Shown: piece after piece, positions 14,720 through 17,324 of the stretch
Position numbering within the stretch: the first letter of the stretch is position 1
Layout: each line of letters begins with the position of its first letter
Assembly (NCBI GenBank): GCA_002314795.1
Contig: DCHI01000057.1
Coordinates: 1-17,324 of the forward strand
Reading direction: 5' to 3'
Length of the DNA stretch: 17,324 nucleotides
Origin: Bacteroidales bacterium UBA1756
GTDB taxonomy: Bacteria > Bacteroidota > Bacteroidia > Bacteroidales > WCHB1-69
The notes under the pieces: generated by a model
What the model was told of the DNA's origin: nothing
Seen by the model: only the letters and a program-made list of their open reading frames with translations
Database searches by the model: none
Position numbers and translations under genes: made by a program

Positions 14720-14764
14720 TATAAACCTTATAAACTTTACAAACTTTATAAACTTTATAAACTT
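14720..14764 (+). repeat. Nonamer tandem array TAYAAACTT, five units
   Basis: Five consecutive units (TATAAACCT, TATAAACTT, TACAAACTT, TATAAACTT, TATAAACTT) begin 35 bases after the sufB stop and are followed by AAAAACTCC. The heptamer array starts ten bases later. Confidence 0.95.
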
Positions 14765-14774
14765 AAAAACTCCC

Positions 14775-14823
14775 TACTTCATACTTCATACTTCATACTT
14801 CATACTTCATACTTTATACTTTT
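14775..14823 (+). repeat. Heptamer tandem array TACTTCA, seven units
   Basis: Five perfect TACTTCA units are followed by TACTTTA and TACTTTT. The last unit ends three bases before the ATG of the ndpA-like gene at 14827, so the array makes up the whole region where a leader would normally lie. It is the same unit type as the array at 8934-9024. Confidence 0.95.
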
Positions 14824-14826
14824 ATT

Positions 14827-15867
14827 ATGCACTTAGCCGATACCACCATCGAATCCATCGCTCTTCACGCGGTCGGTAACAAGCAGTTGGAAGAACCGTT
14901 GAACCTCTCCCACGAACTTCTGAACGTGGATGAAGAGGTTAAAAATATGCTTAAAACCTATTTCCTCTTTCCTTTTAAATCAGAGGAATATTTTCAATTG
15001 TTTGATGAAAACGGAGTCGATGACAATAGCGTTTATCAAGCTGTCAGTACGATTTTTGACGACAAGGAAGAATTGTTAGAACAATCACTTTATTTGGCAC
15101 AACATCTTTATAATCAGTGTAATCACCCTAAAATCAAAGATGGTGAGTTCTATGTCGTTTATTTTAATAATTGCGTTTTTGAAGATGAAATGGTGGATGC
15201 TGTCGGGCTTTTCAAGGCGGAAACCAAAGATACTTTTCTCAAGGTTCATCAGGAAGACGACCGCTTTGTGGTGGAAAGCGATTTCGGCTTCGGACTCAAT
15301 AAGTTGGATAAGGGCTGTCTGATTTTCAATACGGAAAAAGAGCGCGGTTACGTGGTTGCGGTGGTTGATAACACGAACAAAAATTCCGAAGCCCAATATT
15401 GGATGGACGACTTTCTCCATATTCGTCAGCGTAAGGATGAATTTTACAACACGCAGCACGTGATGAATATGTGCAAAAGTTTCGTCACCGAGTGTATGCC
15501 GCAGGAGTTTGAAGTTTCAAAAGCCGATCAGGCAGAAATTTTGAACAAGTCCGTCAATTTCTTCAAAGAAAACAAAACCTTTGAAATGGACGATTTCCAG
15601 CAGGAAGTCATCGGTGATCCTAACGTTATCGAAAAATTCAACGATTACAAAGATGAATACCAGCAGGAACACGATGTCCAAGTTCCAGATTCCTTTGGCA
15701 TTTCAGATAGCGCATTGAAGAAGCAGACTCGTAATTTCAAGAGTGTCATCAAGTTGGATAAGAACTTCCACGTATATGTTCACGGAGATACGAAGATGCT
15801 TAAGAAGGGTGTCGATCCGGATACGGGAATGAACTATTACCAGTTGTTCTTCAAAGAAGAGTATTAA
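14827..15867 (+). CDS. NdpA-like 37-kDa nucleoid-associated protein
   Basis: This 346-residue acidic, soluble protein fits the 37-kDa nucleoid-associated family (NdpA/YejK, PF04245) in its Bacteroidota form. Recognisable parts are the N-terminal ESIALHAVGNKQLEEPL, the region around 105-125 (EFYVVYFNNCVFEDEMVDAVGLFK in two parts), VVAVVDNTNKNSEAQYWMDDF and the C-terminal RNFKSVIKLDKNFHVYVHGD to MNYYQLFFKEEY. Homologues associate with the nucleoid; the biochemical role is poorly known. The start at 14827 is the first ATG and fits the family's beginning. It has no Shine-Dalgarno and no obvious -7 box, because tandem repeats reach to within three bases of the ATG. It may be read from the sufB promoter. 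Confidence 0.85.
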   Translation: MHLADTTIESIALHAVGNKQLEEPLNLSHELLNVDEEVKNMLKTYFLFPFKSEEYFQLFDENGVDDNSVYQAVSTIFDDKEELLEQSLYLAQHLYNQCNHPKIKDGEFYVVYFNNCVFEDEMVDAVGLFKAETKDTFLKVHQEDDRFVVESDFGFGLNKLDKGCLIFNTEKERGYVVAVVDNTNKNSEAQYWMDDFLHIRQRKDEFYNTQHVMNMCKSFVTECMPQEFEVSKADQAEILNKSVNFFKENKTFEMDDFQQEVIGDPNVIEKFNDYKDEYQQEHDVQVPDSFGISDSALKKQTRNFKSVIKLDKNFHVYVHGDTKMLKKGVDPDTGMNYYQLFFKEEY

Positions 15868-15933
15868 AAGACGAGAGCGGTTGCTTTTTTCGTCGAAAAA
15901 AAGGTGAAAACCTCAATTTATAGTATATATAAT

Positions 15934-17061
15934 ATGGTATTGAATTGGAATCTTGCCGAAATTCGACACGAACTGCACCGGTTAGCCGAACCGTCTGGAG
16001 AAGAACTTCGCACTCGTCAGTTTCTCCTTCGCCACATTCGTGAATGTTATCCAACCGACATTCATCTTTTCAGAAATAATAGAAATTTTTTGGTCGTTTT
16101 CGACTCCGGTCGTCCTGGTCCCACGTTGCTGTGCCGCGCTGACTTTGACGCCGTGCGCGTTTCAGAAACCATTGATGTTCCGTATGCTTCGTGCACCGCA
16201 GGCATCTCGCACAAATGTGGTCACGACGGCCACGCCACCATCCTGTTGGGAGTGGCGCAGCAGTTACATCAGAACCCGCCGCAAAAAGGTCGTGTGCTTC
16301 TTTTTTTTCAGGGAGCAGAGGAAACGGGGAAAGGAGCGTCTCAACTTATTGATTCACAAATTCTTGAAAAATACCATCCGGACAAGGTTTTTGCTTTGCA
16401 CAACATCCCCGGACAGCCGTTAGGAACGGTGCTTTGCCGTACCGGTAGTTTCACCTGCTCGGTTGTCAGTTGCGACATTCCGCTTCACGGACGCACTTCG
16501 CACGCGGCCGAACCACTCAAGGCACTCAGCCCGTATCCCGCTGCCAAAAACATCACCGACCGTCTGCAACAACTGAATCGGTACGACATTTCGTGCGACG
16601 ATTTCCAATTGGCTACGCTGGTGGAATTTCACGTGGGAGAGTGTGCCTACGGCGTGACGGCCGGCCACGGCGTACTGCGTTTCACGCTCCGCGCCCGCAC
16701 GGACGAAAGGTTGCGGCAGTTGCGTTCGCGGTTGGAACAGATTGTCGAGGATGAAACGCAACATTTTGGATTGGAAAAATCAGAAATCGTATGGAAAGAA
16801 TATTTTGCTGCCTCCAAAAACCATCCGGACGCTGTTGCACAAGTGAAAGCCGTCGCTTCTACGTGCGGACTTCCTTATCGTGAATTGGAAACGCCTTTCT
16901 CTTGGGGAGAGGATTTCGGTTTGCTGACACAACATTATGAAGGCGCACTTTTCGGATTGGGTTCCGGAACCGACCAGCCCGCGTTGCATCACCAGAATTT
17001 TGATTTTCCTGATGAATTATTACCGATTGGCGTGCGGGTTTTTGAGCAATTAATTGGGTAG
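15934..17061 (+). CDS. M20-family amidohydrolase/peptidase (M20D, HipO-like)
   Basis: This 375-residue metal-dependent hydrolase is of the aminoacylase/N-acyl-amino-acid amidohydrolase type. Predicted metal ligands lie in HKCGHDGH (C95 and H97 region, numbered from the chosen start), QGAEETGKG (E129/E130 region), ALHNIPG (H156) and LHHQNFD (H352/H353). CRADFDAV replaces the usual RADMDAL. The internal segment with GRTSHAAEP is the dimerisation-domain signature. Substrate cannot be told from sequence: acyl-amino acids, N-acetyl-diaminopimelate and others occur in this family. I prefer ATG 15934 (MVLNWNLAEIRHELHRLAEP); a GTG at 15904 would add ten residues. The gap after the ndpA-like gene is 66 bases. 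A likely terminator follows at 17063-17085. Confidence 0.92.
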   Translation: MVLNWNLAEIRHELHRLAEPSGEELRTRQFLLRHIRECYPTDIHLFRNNRNFLVVFDSGRPGPTLLCRADFDAVRVSETIDVPYASCTAGISHKCGHDGHATILLGVAQQLHQNPPQKGRVLLFFQGAEETGKGASQLIDSQILEKYHPDKVFALHNIPGQPLGTVLCRTGSFTCSVVSCDIPLHGRTSHAAEPLKALSPYPAAKNITDRLQQLNRYDISCDDFQLATLVEFHVGECAYGVTAGHGVLRFTLRARTDERLRQLRSRLEQIVEDETQHFGLEKSEIVWKEYFAASKNHPDAVAQVKAVASTCGLPYRELETPFSWGEDFGLLTQHYEGALFGLGSGTDQPALHHQNFDFPDELLPIGVRVFEQLIG

Positions 17062-17062
17062 G

Positions 17063-17085
17063 GACGTCGCATCGTGGCGTTTTTT
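17063..17085 (+). terminator. Probable intrinsic terminator of the M20 gene
   Basis: ACGTCGC (17064-17070) and GTGGCGT (17074-17080) form a 7-pair stem with two G-T wobbles and a 3-base loop, followed by a run of six T. It starts right after the stop codon. The stem is modest. Confidence 0.55.
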
Positions 17086-17166
17086 CAAGGATGAATGATA
17101 TTTATACATCCACCTCTTTAGAGGGCGGTAATACAAATATCTTTTTAACAAAATTTTATTTTATCA

Positions 17167-17189
17167 GCATTTTTTTTACAAAAAAATGC
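17167..17189. repeat. AT-rich inverted repeat
   Basis: GCATTTTTTT (17167-17176) and AAAAAAATGC (17180-17189) form a perfect 10-base inverted repeat around TAC, about 30 bases upstream of the promoter at 17219. It could be an upstream promoter element or part of a weak bidirectional terminator; no function is shown. Confidence 0.45.
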
Positions 17190-17218
17190 AATTGACGTCT
17201 TCATATTCATAAAAAGTG

Positions 17219-17227
17219 TATTTTTGC
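17219..17227 (+). promoter_or_regulatory. -7 box of the gene at the right edge
   Basis: TATTTTTGC followed by CGC, with a TTG at 17192-17194 upstream (24-base spacing). It points out of the window and supports a new plus-strand gene. Confidence 0.65.
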
Positions 17228-17284
17228 CGCTTGAAAATCTTGCACATTTGCAGGAGAAAATTAATAATTTAAACAATTTAGAAA

Positions 17285-17324
17285 ATGCCTCGTAAGGCCT
17301 TGTTTTTCAGTATTTTACCCCCCC
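17285..17324 (+). CDS. Possible gene start cut by the right edge
   Basis: An ATG at 17285 opens a frame MPRKALFFSILPP that reaches the end of the window, 57 bases after a good -7 box. The upstream leader has a purine-rich GGAGAAAA stretch, too far from the ATG for a normal ribosome site. Thirteen codons are too few for any identification, and the window ends in a C tract. Confidence 0.3.
   Translation, partial: MPRKALFFSILPP

Noticed and set aside
15885..15901. TTTTTTCG/CGAAAAAA inverted repeat after the ndpA-like gene as a terminator
   Set aside because: The loop would be a single base and the stem almost all A-T, with no T tract after it; too weak to call.

Overview
This 17.3 kb window looks like a piece of a Bacteroidota chromosome, probably Bacteroidales. 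Three things point there. Almost every transcription unit has a TAnnTTTG-type -7 box, usually followed by GCCGC, a few tens of bases before the start codon. Shine-Dalgarno sequences are largely missing. The housekeeping proteins (YebC, MiaA, S20, SufB, a 222-residue uracil phosphoribosyltransferase, an NdpA-like protein, an MBOAT acyltransferase ending in PFIYFQF) read like Bacteroidota versions. No rRNA, tRNA, CRISPR array, transposase or phage gene was recognised.

Layout. Positions 1-3409 hold a minus-strand DpnII-type (GATC) restriction-modification operon, transcribed in the order Dam-like methyltransferase, DpnII-family endonuclease, an 89-residue protein with an internal duplication, and a DpnA-like beta-class methyltransferase with a long C-terminal extension. 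The first codons of another minus-strand gene lie at the left edge. A 388-base intergenic region with a nonamer repeat array leads into a plus-strand MBOAT O-acyltransferase (3733-5592). It converges on a minus-strand coiled-coil protein with a PD-(D/E)xK-like nuclease end (5668-6552), whose coiled coil is encoded by 21-base tandem repeats. rpsT follows on the minus strand, and then a plus-strand pair: a GNAT/FemAB-like protein and upp, closed by a strong terminator. A minus-strand cluster yebC, a pRiA4b ORF-3-like gene and miaA fills 9003-11237. A minus-strand fusion of a phosphoglycolate-phosphatase-like HAD enzyme to a DUF3667-like zinc-ribbon membrane protein (11418-12989) is transcribed divergently from sufB (13237-14685). 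An NdpA-like nucleoid protein and an M20 amidohydrolase complete the plus strand, and a promoter at 17219 leads into a gene cut by the right edge.

Most of the window is ordinary core genome. The less ordinary parts are: the accessory GATC system with its small duplicated protein; hand-counted GATC sites that are about three times rarer outside that operon than inside it; the HAD-DUF3667 fusion; and short tandem-repeat arrays (7-base TACTTCN and 9-base TAYAAACTT) placed exactly at gene ends or starts. One of these arrays contains the miaA stop codon and another ends three bases before the ndpA-like start codon. I found no clear wholly new multi-gene system. The restriction operon's small protein and the fusion are the best leads.
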